The notes below the pieces were generated by a model that worked only from the letters and a program-made list of their open reading frames with translations, was not told where the DNA came from and searched no databases. From Deinococcus sp. YIM 77859 (GTDB lineage Bacteria > Deinococcota > Deinococci > Deinococcales > Deinococcaceae), in NCBI RefSeq assembly GCF_000745175.1, contig NZ_JQNI01000002.1:1460001-1524000 (forward strand): DNA of 64,000 nt, read 5' to 3'. Positions within the stretch are counted from its first letter, which is position 1, and every line of letters begins with the position of its first letter. Shown here piece by piece: positions 52,043 to 62,544 of this stretch. The position numbers were made by a program, and so were the translations under genes.

Positions 52043-53316
52043 ATCTTATATCCCTCCTTTTTTGCTAAAAAGACTGTTCTTAGTCTATAGATAAGAAGCA
52101 AAGTTAGAGATGTCTCTCCTAAAACCAGAGCAGCAGCAATGGCCCTGTAAGAATAAATGCCTGAAAACATAAATGAGATCGCAATTGATACCAACGCACT
52201 TACAGTGAAGGCTTTTGAGTACCATGCCTGTTCTCCGATATTGGTCATAATTTGTATCCCAAGAAAATTATTGACCACACCCAAAAGAATCCAGGGTATC
52301 AATATAAGCAGCGCATCCGAGTATACTTGATATTCGCTGCCAAAAACTATACCTATAGTACCAGAGTAGTGGATTAAAATCAGCATGAAAACGAGACCCA
52401 GTGTAGGAAAGGCGAGCCGCTTGGCCCAGGTCCCAACCATCCTGAGACCCTCCACAGTCGATCTAGCGAATGCCGCGCTTATGCGTGGATAAATTGCTTG
52501 AGTGAAAGGGGTCAGCAGGCTGGCAACTCCCTTACCTACCCTCTCGACCACAGCGTATCCTCCAACCACACTCGGAGCTGCATACAATCCCAAGATAAGT
52601 ACACCTGTATTGGTCAGTAACGCGCTGAAAAACATCGACTGGAAGATGTGCCAGCCGTCGAGTAACTCTTCCCTGATCCCTTTCCACGTCACACGATAGT
52701 TCTGAGCATCTAACACCGACAAAAGACGCGCCGCATACCACAGACAGAACAGACAGGCGAGCGCAGTTCCAAGACTCTGCGACCACAAAGCTAGAGCCAT
52801 ATCAGCAGAGGAGCGCACCAGAACGTAAGTTAGGAGAACACTGAAGATTCTCGAGAACAGCACAACGATACCTATTATAGACATCCTTTGGAGACCCTGA
52901 AAAAACCAGAGAGGCGTCAATGCATTACTAACCACTATAACTAAGATGGCAGATATCAATGTGAGGTTCAATTTTACATGAGGCATGAATTCTGCTATCG
53001 CCATCATAGCAGCGAATGCCGTACAAGCGAGCAGCAATCGAGCTGCCGTTATATTCTTGTAGACTCCACCAATATGATCACCGGTCTCGCGCAGTGATGC
53101 TATCTTTCGGGTTCCCGACAGCAAAAAGCCGTAGTCTGTAAGCACTAGTCCATATGCAACGATGGCCTGCAAAGTAGCAAACTGCCCATAGGAAGAGGTT
53201 CCAAGTACCCTGGCGAGATAAGGCAATATCAGCAGGGGTGCTATGTATCCAGAAATCTGAACCAAGTACAGCGCACCCGTGTTTTGAATGATTCGCCCAG
53301 AGAGGAAGCTTCTCAA
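52039..53316 (-). CDS. wzx: Wzx oligosaccharide flippase
   Basis: 425 aa from the TTG at 53316, overlapping the sugar transferase stop (TTGA), in line with the other four-base overlaps; an upstream in-frame start at 53379 would add 21 residues overlapping the transferase. 12-14 hydrophobic helices, with [26 protein letters not shown] and [14 protein letters not shown] at the start, typical of the MOP/PST family. Flips lipid-linked repeat units across the membrane. AT-rich. Confidence 0.88.
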   Translation of the reverse strand: MRSFLSGRIIQNTGALYLVQISGYIAPLLILPYLARVLGTSSYGQFATLQAIVAYGLVLTDYGFLLSGTRKIASLRETGDHIGGVYKNITAARLLLACTAFAAMMAIAEFMPHVKLNLTLISAILVIVVSNALTPLWFFQGLQRMSIIGIVVLFSRIFSVLLTYVLVRSSADMALALWSQSLGTALACLFCLWYAARLLSVLDAQNYRVTWKGIREELLDGWHIFQSMFFSALLTNTGVLILGLYAAPSVVGGYAVVERVGKGVASLLTPFTQAIYPRISAAFARSTVEGLRMVGTWAKRLAFPTLGLVFMLILIHYSGTIGIVFGSEYQVYSDALLILIPWILLGVVNNFLGIQIMTNIGEQAWYSKAFTVSALVSIAISFMFSGIYSYRAIAAALVLGETSLTLLLIYRLRTVFLAKKEGYKI

Positions 53317-54758
53317 TAGGCACCCTTTCCGCCAAAGACTACTTTTATAGTCTGCAGCAAAATTACCAAGTCCAGCCACGGTGTCCAGTTCGTGATATAG
53401 AAGCGGTCCATATCGAGTCGCTCTTCGAAGGTGCTAGAATTTCGTCCTGAAACCTGCCAGTATCCCGTCATTCCAGGTCTCACCTGAACGATGAGATAGA
53501 GCATCGTGCCTATCTTCTCCTGCTCACGGGGGAGGTAGGGGCGCGGACCTACTAGGCTCATCTCTCCCTTCAAGACATTGAAAATCTGTGGCAGCTCATC
53601 CAAACTGAATTTCCTGAGAAGGCGGCCCACTCGAGTCACGCGAGGGTCATCTTTCAGTTTGTGATAAGTTTCATACTCTGCTCGTAGGCATGGGTCCTCG
53701 GACAGCATATGCTGGAGCCGCTCTTCAGCATTCAGATACATGCTCCGAAATTTGTAACAGCTAAACGGCACCCCATTTCTTCCGAGTCGAGGTGCCTTAT
53801 ACAGAATTGGACCAGGACTATCAAGCCGGACTAGAATAGCAACGATCAGCAGAACGGGCGCAATGAGCAGCAATCCAAGTAGACTCAGGAAAAAGTCCAT
53901 CACTCGCTTCACGAAGCGCGCCTGCACACTTCTGAGATTATTCCGAATCTCCAGGCTGGCCACACTGCCGATGTTGTGCGGCACAAGGGCCTGATTGGGC
54001 ACACCGAAGAGATCAGGGATCACCCAGGTGATGGGAAAAACAGCATAGACGCTGTTGACCAGACGGCGCTGCGTCTCCGCTCGGGCACCGGGGATCGAGA
54101 TCAGGGCCTGCTCCGTGAGAGGCTGTGTGAGCGCCAACTCGATCGGCCCGAGCACCGGAACGCCGTGCAGCGTGGTGCCGTGCAGGGCTGGGTTGTCGTC
54201 GTAGGCAGCCACCGGGTTGAGGCCGTAGGCGCAGTGGGAACGGAGGTGGGCGATCGCCAGAGCTGCGGTGTGCCCGGCCCCTATGACACTGATGGGCCGC
54301 CCAAAGTGCCCCATCTGGATCAACAGAGCACGTACGGCGTACCGCAGCAGCAGGGACAGGACCAGGATGAGGGCCCACAGGAGCACCACGCCACTGACGG
54401 TGGGAGCAAACCGGCTAATGGCAAGGGCAGCCGCCAGTTGTCCCACCGCCACTTGAAGGGTACCTGTGGTATGCAGCCGCAGCTCGGTCTGTGGCGAGCG
54501 GCCGTAGCCGGGGTAAAGGCCCTGATAGGCCCGCCACAGGACCCAGAGCCCAACCCAGATGAGGGTGCTTTCTAGGGGCAGAGTGGGACGACCGGTCGCG
54601 GTCAGGATCAGGGCGGCGAGGGCCTGGGCGAGCAGCGCGCTCAGGACGTCAGCCAGCAGCAGGCAGATGGCCTGGGGCAGTCCGGCAAGACGAACCGGAG
54701 CGGCCCGGCTTCCCGCCTGAGTTGGGGATACTCCTCCTGCTGACACGCGCAGGCCCAT
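53313..54758 (-). CDS. Undecaprenyl-phosphate sugar phosphotransferase (WbaP-like)
   Basis: 481 aa, ATG 54758. N-terminal five-helix region with a Rossmann-like CoA_binding_3 segment ([16 protein letters not shown]), then the bacterial sugar transferase domain ([50 protein letters not shown]). Starts repeat-unit synthesis by loading a sugar phosphate on undecaprenyl phosphate. The first half is high-GC, the last ~600 bases (53313-53900) are AT-rich: a composition break within one gene. Confidence 0.92.
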   Translation of the reverse strand: MGLRVSAGGVSPTQAGSRAAPVRLAGLPQAICLLLADVLSALLAQALAALILTATGRPTLPLESTLIWVGLWVLWRAYQGLYPGYGRSPQTELRLHTTGTLQVAVGQLAAALAISRFAPTVSGVVLLWALILVLSLLLRYAVRALLIQMGHFGRPISVIGAGHTAALAIAHLRSHCAYGLNPVAAYDDNPALHGTTLHGVPVLGPIELALTQPLTEQALISIPGARAETQRRLVNSVYAVFPITWVIPDLFGVPNQALVPHNIGSVASLEIRNNLRSVQARFVKRVMDFFLSLLGLLLIAPVLLIVAILVRLDSPGPILYKAPRLGRNGVPFSCYKFRSMYLNAEERLQHMLSEDPCLRAEYETYHKLKDDPRVTRVGRLLRKFSLDELPQIFNVLKGEMSLVGPRPYLPREQEKIGTMLYLIVQVRPGMTGYWQVSGRNSSTFEERLDMDRFYITNWTPWLDLVILLQTIKVVFGGKGAY

Positions 54759-54761
54759 GCG

Positions 54762-56432
54762 CTAGCGCACTTCCTTCACTCGGGGGGTGTAGCTGTAGCC
54801 GTAACCGTAGCTGCGAGCCTCCTGAGCAGACACATTCACCTTATTCAGGATAAAGCCCAAAACGGGCACCCCTGCACTTCTCGCACGCCGTAGGGCCTGA
54901 CGCACGGCCTGGAGGGTGGTTTTCCCCTGCTCCGTCACCAGCAACACCGCGTCCATGTGCTTGCCAACGATAAGGCCGTCAGGCAGGGCCAGCAGGGGCG
55001 GGCTATCGACCAGTACCACGTCATAGCCCCGACTCCAGCGGCGCAGCAGGTCACCCAGATCAGAGCGGTTGAGAAGCCCCAGCGTGTCGTGCACTCCAGG
55101 TCCGGCGGGAAGGACATGCACGTTCGGCTCCGCTTCCATCACCTGCACATTTCCCGGGTCGCGCAGCGCGTCCTGGAAAGTACGCGCCCCACCGCTGCCG
55201 CTGAGCTGGTGCCAGGTGTGCTCGCGTTCGTACTTGTCCCAAACGTCCTGCTGCGTGCCGCGGCGTAGATCGGCGTCAACGATCAGCACTCGCTGCCCAC
55301 TGGTCGCCAAGCCGTCCGCGAGGGTAGCCGTGACACTGCTTTTGCCTTCACCCGGGACAGTGGAGGAAATCATCACACACTGACCGGAGCGCGTACCCAG
55401 CCGGGTCAGCAGGTTGACTCGCAAGAAGCCCACCGCCTCATATAACCCAGCCTGCCGAGCAGCGCGCACGATTCCGCTAAAGATGATGTCACGTTTGCGC
55501 AGGCGGGGAATCACACCCAGCGTGGGCAGACCAAAGGTCAACAGATCGTCCTCTGTACGAACTGTACGGTCCAGCACCGTTTGCAGGGCGGCAATGCCCG
55601 CCCCCAGCAGAAGCACCAGCAGGCCCGTCAGTACGGCATTCCGCAGTGGCCGAGGCGCGACAGGCTCCAGCGGCGGCACAGCGGGCGCGACGCGTTCTAG
55701 GAAACCGCTGATGCCCTCGGCCTGGATGGTCGCCTGAGCCAGGTTGCGCTGGGCAGTGGCACGGGCAGCGATCAGCGTCTGCCGTTCCAGAGGATTTAAG
55801 TCGTCTCCGGCAAGCTGCCGGTCAATCTCGGCGAGCTGGGCACGCAGGCTGTTCTGTGCCCGCTGCACGCCTTGCAGGGCACGTCCCCGGTCCCAATTCA
55901 GCAGCGCGTCCGTCGTGATGTCGGTCAGGAGGGTCGCGGCCTGCGCGGTTGGTCCCTGGGCGGTCACCGTATAGATGCCGTTGCCACCTGGATCCAGGCG
56001 AGACTGTAACGTCACGGTTTTCACCCGGCGTTCTCGCAGCTCTTTCTGGAGGTCAGCGGCGATCTCAGCCCGCACCTCGGGGGTCAGCTGAGGTTCGGCA
56101 CGAACACGGCGAATCACCTCGCCCAGCACCAGAGGTCCCTGGAGCGCCTCTTGCAGTGCCCCCTCAGGGAGGGGCGGCGCGGTGATCAGGGTATCCCGCA
56201 AAGAGCCCACATTTCCGCTTCCTGCCGTGATCAGGCTGGAGGAGGCTTCATACACCGGTGGCTGAGCACGGGACCAGAGGTAGACGGCCAGCGACAGGAC
56301 AACCGCCGTCAGGAGAATGACCGGGAGACGCCGCCGCACCCCCTGCCAGAGGGTGACCAGATCGATTTCGTTTTCGGGGTCCTGACGGGGCAGGTCGGGA
56401 GTGGCGGGCTCGGGAGGACGGTAGGCGGTCAC
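54762..56432 (-). CDS. Wzc-type chain-length regulator and tyrosine autokinase
   Basis: 556 aa. N-terminal Wzz domain with a membrane helix ([17 protein letters not shown]), a periplasmic helical part, a second helix ([22 protein letters not shown]), then a BY-kinase: Walker [21 protein letters not shown], Walker A' [13 protein letters not shown], Walker [11 protein letters not shown]. The C-terminus carries a Tyr cluster (YGYGYSYTP) for autophosphorylation. Controls polymer length and export. No Wza or tyrosine phosphatase is in this window. Confidence 0.93.
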   Translation of the reverse strand: MTAYRPPEPATPDLPRQDPENEIDLVTLWQGVRRRLPVILLTAVVLSLAVYLWSRAQPPVYEASSSLITAGSGNVGSLRDTLITAPPLPEGALQEALQGPLVLGEVIRRVRAEPQLTPEVRAEIAADLQKELRERRVKTVTLQSRLDPGGNGIYTVTAQGPTAQAATLLTDITTDALLNWDRGRALQGVQRAQNSLRAQLAEIDRQLAGDDLNPLERQTLIAARATAQRNLAQATIQAEGISGFLERVAPAVPPLEPVAPRPLRNAVLTGLLVLLLGAGIAALQTVLDRTVRTEDDLLTFGLPTLGVIPRLRKRDIIFSGIVRAARQAGLYEAVGFLRVNLLTRLGTRSGQCVMISSTVPGEGKSSVTATLADGLATSGQRVLIVDADLRRGTQQDVWDKYEREHTWHQLSGSGGARTFQDALRDPGNVQVMEAEPNVHVLPAGPGVHDTLGLLNRSDLGDLLRRWSRGYDVVLVDSPPLLALPDGLIVGKHMDAVLLVTEQGKTTLQAVRQALRRARSAGVPVLGFILNKVNVSAQEARSYGYGYSYTPRVKEVR

Positions 56433-57511
56433 GCGAAGCGCTCCAGTTCGGGGTGGGCCTTGAGCTGCTGGACGACTTTCTTGATGTCCTGGGTACGGTC
56501 CTTGCGGACCACCAGGGTCACCTCATCGGTACGGACAACCACCACATCTTCCAAACCGATGGTGGCGATCAGGTCATCCCCACGGGTGGTGTACAGGATG
56601 GCGCCGTCCGTGTCCAGGCCAATGTGACGGCCCACGGCGACATTCTGACCCTCGCCGCGCAGCAGCCGCTCCAGGGCGTTCCAGTCGCCGAGATCATCCC
56701 AGCCGAATTCCGCCGGGATCACAGCCACCTGGTCGGATTTCTCGAGGATGGCGTAGTCAATACTGATCTTCTCCAGCTCGGGGAACACCTCGCGAATGCC
56801 CGCCGCCGAGCGACCCCGGCCCACTGCCGCCGAGAGCCGAGCGTACATCTCCGGCTGATGCTGCTGAAAAGCGGCCAAAATGGCGGCCACCTGCCAGATG
56901 AACATCCCGCTATTCCAGCTGTAGCCGCCGTCCGCCAGAAAGGCACGAGCGGTATCCACATCGGGCTTCTCGGTGAAGCGGGCCACAGCAAAGGCAGGAA
57001 GATCGCCCGCCAGCAGCTGCTCGCCCCGCTCGATGTATCCGTAGCCGGTAGCCGGAAAGGTGGGGGTCACGCCCAGGGTGACCAACCGACCGGTGAGCCG
57101 GGCCACCTCGGCGGCGCGGTGAACCACCCGCCGGAAGGCCACAGGATCAGTGATGCGGTGATCCGCAGGAAAGACACCCATGATCGCGTCGGGAGCTTCC
57201 TGTACCACCCGCAGCGCCGCGTACAGGATGGCCGGGGCGGTGTCGCGGGCGACCGGCTCGACAATCAGGTTTTCGACCGGCATCTCGGGAAGCTGCTCGA
57301 GCACCTGTGCGCGGTACTCCCCGCCGGTCACGACCATCACGTGTTCGGCCCCACCGCTGAGGCTCGCCAGGCGGTCACTCGTCGCCTGGAGCAGGCTGCG
57401 CCCGGTCTCATCCAGGGTCAGAAACTGTTTGGGGCGGTGCCGGCGCGAGAGGGGCCAGAACCGCTCTCCACTGCCCCCCGCGAGAATCACGGGAACGAGG
57501 GGCGGCGTCAT
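56429..57511 (-). CDS. manC: Mannose-1-phosphate guanylyltransferase
   Basis: 360 aa from the ATG at 57511 (GGAG upstream). NTP-binding [21 protein letters not shown] and sugar-binding [20 protein letters not shown]-type [17 protein letters not shown]. No phosphomannose isomerase domain at the C-terminus. Supplies GDP-mannose for the polysaccharide. First gene of the operon running to 48.5 kb; overlaps the kinase gene by four bases. Confidence 0.95.
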   Translation of the reverse strand: MTPPLVPVILAGGSGERFWPLSRRHRPKQFLTLDETGRSLLQATSDRLASLSGGAEHVMVVTGGEYRAQVLEQLPEMPVENLIVEPVARDTAPAILYAALRVVQEAPDAIMGVFPADHRITDPVAFRRVVHRAAEVARLTGRLVTLGVTPTFPATGYGYIERGEQLLAGDLPAFAVARFTEKPDVDTARAFLADGGYSWNSGMFIWQVAAILAAFQQHQPEMYARLSAAVGRGRSAAGIREVFPELEKISIDYAILEKSDQVAVIPAEFGWDDLGDWNALERLLRGEGQNVAVGRHIGLDTDGAILYTTRGDDLIATIGLEDVVVVRTDEVTLVVRKDRTQDIKKVVQQLKAHPELERFA

Positions 57512-57770
57512 GCCGGGGCTCCGGTGGTCATGCGGCCCCGCCCAGCACAGGAGCGAGGCGGCATCCAAGTTCGAGTCCTGCCTTGTTGCTTCATGAATAC
57601 TCCAATGGTAAACGGGAAAGAACTTCCCTCACCCCAGTGTACCCAGGTCGCTGGTCCCCACAGCAGCAGAATGTCCTCTGCTCCACCGGCCCTTCCCAGC
57701 CGCTGGGACTGCGGATGTGTAAAGGAGGGCTCAGCCCCATGAGACATCCGATCTTCCTAGAATGCGGCCC
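57512..57770. promoter_or_regulatory. Divergent promoter region between manC and the nucleotidyltransferase gene
   Basis: About 260 bases. On the minus strand TACACT at 57638-57643 (GGGTACACTGG) is a candidate -10 for the polysaccharide operon, leaving a ~130-base leader. On the plus strand TAGAAT at 57758-57763 lies seven bases before the ATG at 57771. No regulator site recognised. Confidence 0.5.
57758..57763 (+). promoter_or_regulatory. -10 box, leaderless promoter of the nucleotidyltransferase
   Basis: TAGAAT seven bases before the ATG at 57771. Confidence 0.65.
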
Positions 57771-58829
57771 ATGAAAGCCATTATTCCTGCTGCGGGGCTG
57801 GGCACGCGGTTGCGTCCCCTCACCTACACGCGGCCCAAGCCTGTTCTCCCCGTAGCCGGCGCACCCATCATCGTCCACGCCTTGCGAACCTTGCTGCACG
57901 CCGGGATCCACGAGGTGGCCATCATCGTGTCGGACGCCACGCGCGAAGAGATTGCCCAGACACTTGAACTGGTGCCCGAAGCGCGCGTGACCCTTATCAA
58001 CCAGCATGAACAGCTGGGGTTGGGACACGCCGTGCTGACCGCGCGGGCATGGGTGGGGCAAAACCCCTTTTGCGTCTATCTGGGTGACAACCTGTTCGAG
58101 CACGGCGTGTCGCCCTTTATCGAACGCTTTCAGCAGGACAGCCCCGCAGCGGTGATCGCCCTGGTCGAAGTGCCGGACCCCACGGCTTTTGGGGTGGCGC
58201 AACTGGAGGGCGAGCGCATCACGCGGCTGGTCGAAAAGCCCAAGGTGCCGCCCAGCAACCTGGCCGTCGCAGGCCTGTACTGCTTTACCCCCGAGGTCTT
58301 TGACGTGTTGGACGGAATGCCGCCCTCAGCGCGGGGCGAGTACGAGATCACCGACGCGATCCAGGGCCTGATCGAGCGTGGTCGGACGGTGTTGGGCCAG
58401 CGGGTGTGCGGCTGGTGGAAAGATACCGGTCGCCCCGCCGATCTGCTGGACGCCAACCGCCTGCTGCTGGAGCGCATCACGCCCGATCTACAGGGCGAAG
58501 TCGCTGACTCGCAGGTGACGGGCCGAGTGGTGATTCCCGCATCTGCCCGTGTGACGCGCAGCAAGATCGTAGGACCCGTGCTGCTGGGTGAGGGCGTGGT
58601 GATCGAGGACGCCTACCTCGGCCCCTTCACCAGCGTCGGGCCGGGCAGCGTGATTCGGCAGGCTGAGGTGGAACACAGCGTCGTGGACGCTGAAGCGCGT
58701 ATCGAGTGCCTCCATACCCGCCTGCAAGATTGTCTGATTGGCGTGCGGGCCCAGGTGCGCGGTGGCCGTACAGTTCCGCGGACGCACAAGCTCATTCTGT
58801 CGGACGCCAGCACGATCGAGCTGGCCTGA
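57771..58829 (+). CDS. Sugar nucleotidylyltransferase, long RmlA/StrD-like (glucose-1-phosphate thymidylyltransferase)
   Basis: 352 aa. NTP-binding [21 protein letters not shown], then [12 protein letters not shown] and the [16 protein letters not shown] [16 protein letters not shown]. The C-terminal ~110 residues form a left-handed beta helix ([32 protein letters not shown]). Such long forms are thymidylyltransferases (StrD-like) rather than the short tetrameric RmlA. Provides dTDP-glucose for RfbB; divergent from manC. Confidence 0.9.
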   Translation: MKAIIPAAGLGTRLRPLTYTRPKPVLPVAGAPIIVHALRTLLHAGIHEVAIIVSDATREEIAQTLELVPEARVTLINQHEQLGLGHAVLTARAWVGQNPFCVYLGDNLFEHGVSPFIERFQQDSPAAVIALVEVPDPTAFGVAQLEGERITRLVEKPKVPPSNLAVAGLYCFTPEVFDVLDGMPPSARGEYEITDAIQGLIERGRTVLGQRVCGWWKDTGRPADLLDANRLLLERITPDLQGEVADSQVTGRVVIPASARVTRSKIVGPVLLGEGVVIEDAYLGPFTSVGPGSVIRQAEVEHSVVDAEARIECLHTRLQDCLIGVRAQVRGGRTVPRTHKLILSDASTIELA

Positions 58830-58866
58830 CCGTGCCGGGAGCGCGGTGTTGCGGGGCGCCGCGGCC

Positions 58867-58872
58867 TATCAT
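58867..58872 (+). promoter_or_regulatory. -10 box, leaderless promoter of the yceD-moaC operon
   Basis: TATCAT six bases before the ATG at 58879. Confidence 0.65.
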
Positions 58873-58878
58873 AACCAG

Positions 58879-59481
58879 ATGACCGACGCGCCCCGTATTC
58901 ACTTGGGTTCGCTGCTGCGCACGTCCTCGGACGCCCACACCACCGGCGAACTCGATCACCTCACCTACGAACAGGGCGGCCAGGAACAGATCCTGCGCTT
59001 TGCTCGACCGGCGCCCTTTGACGTGAATGTCAATTCACTGGGGGGCAACGAGATGTACCTCCAGGGATACTTTCACCCGGTGGTGGTGATGGAATGTGCC
59101 CGCTGCCTGCGCGAGGTGGAGGTACCCCTTCAGCTTAAGCTGGGCACGCTGCTGCGTTATGACCCGGCGGTGGATGCCCCCTTCCTGGAGGAAGCCGAAT
59201 CGGGCGAAGAGGTGCTTGTCTTCGGTGACCCGGACCTGGATCTCAGCGCGTACCTGGCGGAAACGGCGCTGCTGGCCGCCCCCCTCAGCGTGCTGCATGC
59301 CCCCGACTGCAAGGGCCTGTGCCAGGTGTGCGGTCACGACCTCAACGAAGGGCCCTGTGAGCACAGCGCCCAGGTCCCCGTCGAGAAGATCGACGACGAA
59401 CTGGGCAACCCGGAAGGCACGGTGCACGCCCGGCAAAACCCCTTCGCCGCGCTGCGCGACCTGAAGCTCCCGGAGGATTGA
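58879..59481 (+). CDS. yceD: DUF177 / YceD family protein
   Basis: 200 aa. N-terminal [34 protein letters not shown] with the CxxC pair, and C-terminal [19 protein letters not shown], the DUF177 signature (23S rRNA accumulation protein YceD). In most bacteria the gene precedes rpmF; here the next gene is moaC, and no rpmF is visible. Confidence 0.92.
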   Translation: MTDAPRIHLGSLLRTSSDAHTTGELDHLTYEQGGQEQILRFARPAPFDVNVNSLGGNEMYLQGYFHPVVVMECARCLREVEVPLQLKLGTLLRYDPAVDAPFLEEAESGEEVLVFGDPDLDLSAYLAETALLAAPLSVLHAPDCKGLCQVCGHDLNEGPCEHSAQVPVEKIDDELGNPEGTVHARQNPFAALRDLKLPED

Positions 59482-59483
59482 GC

Positions 59484-60002
59484 GTGGCGCCGGAGACGCC
59501 GGAACTCACCCATTTTCGGGACGGCCTGCCCCGTATGGTGGACGTCACGGACAAGGCCGTGACTGCCCGCACAGCGACGGCAGAAGCCTGGGTCCGCCTC
59601 CCTACGGAAGCGCGGGCAGCGCTGGAGGCAGGAACAACCCCCAAAGGGGACCCGCTGACAGTGGCACGCTTGGCCGGGCTGGCCGGCAGCAAACGCACCG
59701 CGGACCTGATTCTGCTGTGTCACCCCGTTCCTGTGACTGGTGCAGACGTGCAGGTCAGGCTGGAAGAAGAAGGGGTGCACGTGGTGGCGACCGTACGCAC
59801 CACCGCGCCGACCGGTGTGGAGATGGAAGCCCTGACCGCTGTGACGCTGGCCGCCCTCAACGTGTACGACATGCTCAAGGCGGCAAGCAAGGCGATCGAG
59901 ATCACGGGCATCCGCCTCCTCGCCAAGACGGGCGGCAAGAGCGGTGAGTACCGCGCTGCCGAGCGAACAGGCAGCGGAACCTTTGGGCTCCCTTCAACGT
60001 AG
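59484..60002 (+). CDS. moaC: Cyclic pyranopterin monophosphate synthase MoaC
   Basis: 172 aa from the GTG at 59484; GGAGGA lies six bases upstream. [28 protein letters not shown] (His), [25 protein letters not shown] and the [11 protein letters not shown] end are all typical. Converts 3',8-cH2GTP to cyclic pyranopterin monophosphate in molybdenum cofactor synthesis; a Mo cofactor chaperone (XdhC type) is also in this window. Starts just after the yceD stop. Confidence 0.96.
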   Translation: MAPETPELTHFRDGLPRMVDVTDKAVTARTATAEAWVRLPTEARAALEAGTTPKGDPLTVARLAGLAGSKRTADLILLCHPVPVTGADVQVRLEEEGVHVVATVRTTAPTGVEMEALTAVTLAALNVYDMLKAASKAIEITGIRLLAKTGGKSGEYRAAERTGSGTFGLPST

Positions 60003-60011
60003 AAGGAACAT

Positions 60012-61550
60012 ATGGGCGTGAAGCGGGGTGAACCCTGGCTGGATCTGCTGCACCGTGAGGCAGAGGGTGACCTCACTCCGGCCGAGCAGGCGCAGCTTGC
60101 CATGCTGGCAAAGAACCCCGAGGTGACCGAAACCCGCGGGCGCCTGGCCCAGGTGACGGCGACCCTGGTGGCCCTGCCCGCACCCCCGCTGCCGAAGAGC
60201 CTCGCGTCTGCCACAGCTGCCGACATCGCCTGGAGCGCGCGGGTCGGTCAAGCGCCCCTGCCGCCAGCACCCCGCAGTGTGGCGCGGGAGGTTGCAGGCG
60301 AGGTGCAAGCCGCCCGCTGGCTCGGTGCTCCTCCCCCCCTGCCGCGCAGCCTCGCGCCCGCCGTGGCCTCCGAGGTGGTCTGGGAAGGACGGCTGGCCTG
60401 GCCCTCCCCGCCCCCACCGCGAGCGGTGGCGGGTCCACTGGCGGCACGAATCGCGCGGGAGGCAGAACAGACGTTACCGCCTCCCCCCCAGCCCGCTCAT
60501 CATCCTGCTCCCCTGCTGCTGGTGTCGGGGCTGCTGGTCAGCTTGACCCTGCTGGGCCTGACCAGTGCGTGGCCCAACCTGGCAGCGGGAGCGCTGGTGC
60601 TGCGCGCCCTGGTGGCGCAGGTCTCGCCGGTCGCAGGTGCCGGGCTGCTGCTGCTGCTGCTCACAAGCCTGCTGGTCGCCTGGCGACCCACGCCGGCCGT
60701 GCAGCGCTTTGGGGCGGCCGCCTTTGCGCTGTCGGCGGTCCTCTCACTCCCGCCGCTGTATCAGGCTTTTGGCCGCAGCGGCGTCAGTGTGGGCCGCGAC
60801 GTCACTATTCACGGGCGCGTTGCGGGAAACGTCATCGCCCTGGGCGGAGACGTGCTGCTGGCCCACGACGCCTACGTGCAGGGCGAGGTGGTGACGCTTT
60901 TCGGGGACGTGCGGCGTGAGGCCGGGGCCAGTGTGGCCGGCCGAGTCAACACGCTGCTGGGCCGCGCCTCTGGTGACGCCACGGCCCTCCAAACGGCCCC
61001 ACCCTCCGGACTAAACCTGGCGACTGCCTCCGCCTTTCGCCCCCTGCTGGGATGGCTGGGCGGCGCAGCTTGGAGCCTGATCTTCGGGTTGCTCACGGGC
61101 GGCATGATGCTCCTGTTGTTCGTCGCTGGGGCGGCCCCAGTTCTCGCGGGCCGGCAGAGACAGGCACCCCTGCGCACCCTCGCGTTGGGCGTGTTGGCCC
61201 TGACCGTGTTGATTGGCCCAGCGTTGGGCCTGGCCCTGGCCGGACTGCTGGTGCCCGCGCTGCTCGCGAGCGCCTTTGCCCTGCTGCTGATCGCGACCGG
61301 CCTCAGCGTCAGCGCCTACGACGTGGGGCGCACCGCCGCTGGCCACCTGCGCCTGCCCGCCCCAGACGTACTGGGGGCGCTGCTGGGTCTGATCGGAGTC
61401 GCTGCCAGCCTGGCCGTGCCGCCGCTGGCCCTGAGTGCCGCGCTGGTCGGCGGCGCTTGGGGCACAGGGACACTGCTGCTGACTCGCTCAGGCCGGGAAG
61501 AACAGACGCGGAACAGAGAACAAGCAGCCAAACGGCGGGCTGAAACATAA
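60012..61550 (+). CDS. Membrane protein with N-terminal repeats and bactofilin-like beta-helix segment
   Basis: 512 aa, ATG 60012 with AAGGA upstream, ten bases after moaC. Residues ~55-155 hold four loosely repeated units of 25-27 residues (LPxSLAxxVAxEVxWxxRL). Three helices (~165-255) precede a beta-helix segment (VSVGRDVTIHGRVAGNVIAL, then GDVLLAHDAYVQGEVVTLFG) like the polymer-forming bactofilin core, followed by four or more helices. No family name recognised. Might be an envelope scaffold; no cytoskeletal role can be shown. Confidence 0.7.
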   Translation: MGVKRGEPWLDLLHREAEGDLTPAEQAQLAMLAKNPEVTETRGRLAQVTATLVALPAPPLPKSLASATAADIAWSARVGQAPLPPAPRSVAREVAGEVQAARWLGAPPPLPRSLAPAVASEVVWEGRLAWPSPPPPRAVAGPLAARIAREAEQTLPPPPQPAHHPAPLLLVSGLLVSLTLLGLTSAWPNLAAGALVLRALVAQVSPVAGAGLLLLLLTSLLVAWRPTPAVQRFGAAAFALSAVLSLPPLYQAFGRSGVSVGRDVTIHGRVAGNVIALGGDVLLAHDAYVQGEVVTLFGDVRREAGASVAGRVNTLLGRASGDATALQTAPPSGLNLATASAFRPLLGWLGGAAWSLIFGLLTGGMMLLLFVAGAAPVLAGRQRQAPLRTLALGVLALTVLIGPALGLALAGLLVPALLASAFALLLIATGLSVSAYDVGRTAAGHLRLPAPDVLGALLGLIGVAASLAVPPLALSAALVGGAWGTGTLLLTRSGREEQTRNREQAAKRRAET

Positions 61551-61590
61551 AGGTTCCAGCCCGCCGTCATGAAAAGCGCCTTGGCCTGGC

Positions 61591-61980
<390 letters not shown>

Positions 61981-62090
61981 CTTTCACCTCCTTGGCTGCG
62001 GCGTTGCCTCGTTCGTTCCCGCTTGCTCCATGGCCGAGACAGGAGCGCACGTGCCGCCCGGGAATAGGCTTGCCTGTGGGCAGAATCCGA

Positions 62091-62144
<54 letters not shown>

Positions 62145-62155
62145 AGCATCTCTTC

Positions 62156-62185
62156 TTGCCTCTCACAAGGCACTCCTGCTAACAT
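62156..62185 (+). promoter_or_regulatory. Candidate promoter of the 83-aa gene
   Basis: TTGCCT and TAACAT separated by 18 bases, 17 bases from the RDRM-like site. Confidence 0.4.
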
Positions 62186-62243
62186 CAATGCCACCTTTGG
62201 GCTTTACCGCACTCCCAGCTCTTTAACCCCTGGAGGGTCAGCC

Positions 62244-62495
62244 ATGCGTGCACTGGACAGTATCGCCGAGAGCATTCGTGTGGGGTACGTCCACCCCACC
62301 ACTGTTCTCAACACCTTGATCGAAGCCGAGAACGAGGGTGGTCTTGGAGCCATCCGCCGAATTGAGCGTCACCTGAGCCTTGGCCTGAATGCCCTGCATG
62401 ATCGTCAGCACCCCCACAGCGATCTGGTTCGTGCCTGGCTGGGTGCCGTCCGGGCCTATCTGGTCACGCAGGCGGAGCGCCGCCAGGCGGTGTAG
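62244..62495 (+). CDS. Hypothetical 83-aa helical protein divergent from ddrO
   Basis: 83 aa, ATG 62244 with GGAGGG upstream. Entirely helical, with conserved-looking ALDSIAESIRVGYVHPTTVL and GAIRRIERHLSLGLNALHD; ends VRAYLVTQAERRQAV. No domain recognised. Shares an intergenic region with ddrO and could be under the same operator. Confidence 0.75.
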   Translation: MRALDSIAESIRVGYVHPTTVLNTLIEAENEGGLGAIRRIERHLSLGLNALHDRQHPHSDLVRAWLGAVRAYLVTQAERRQAV

Positions 62496-62544
62496 AAGCG
62501 GAGGGCTCGTCGCCCCTGCTTGTTCCCACTGTTGCAGCGTGCGT

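Noticed and set aside
57570..57578. TTCGAGTCC resembles a tRNA T-loop, so a tRNA remnant or att site was considered
   Set aside because: Flanks CCAAG and CCTGC do not pair, no other arm present.
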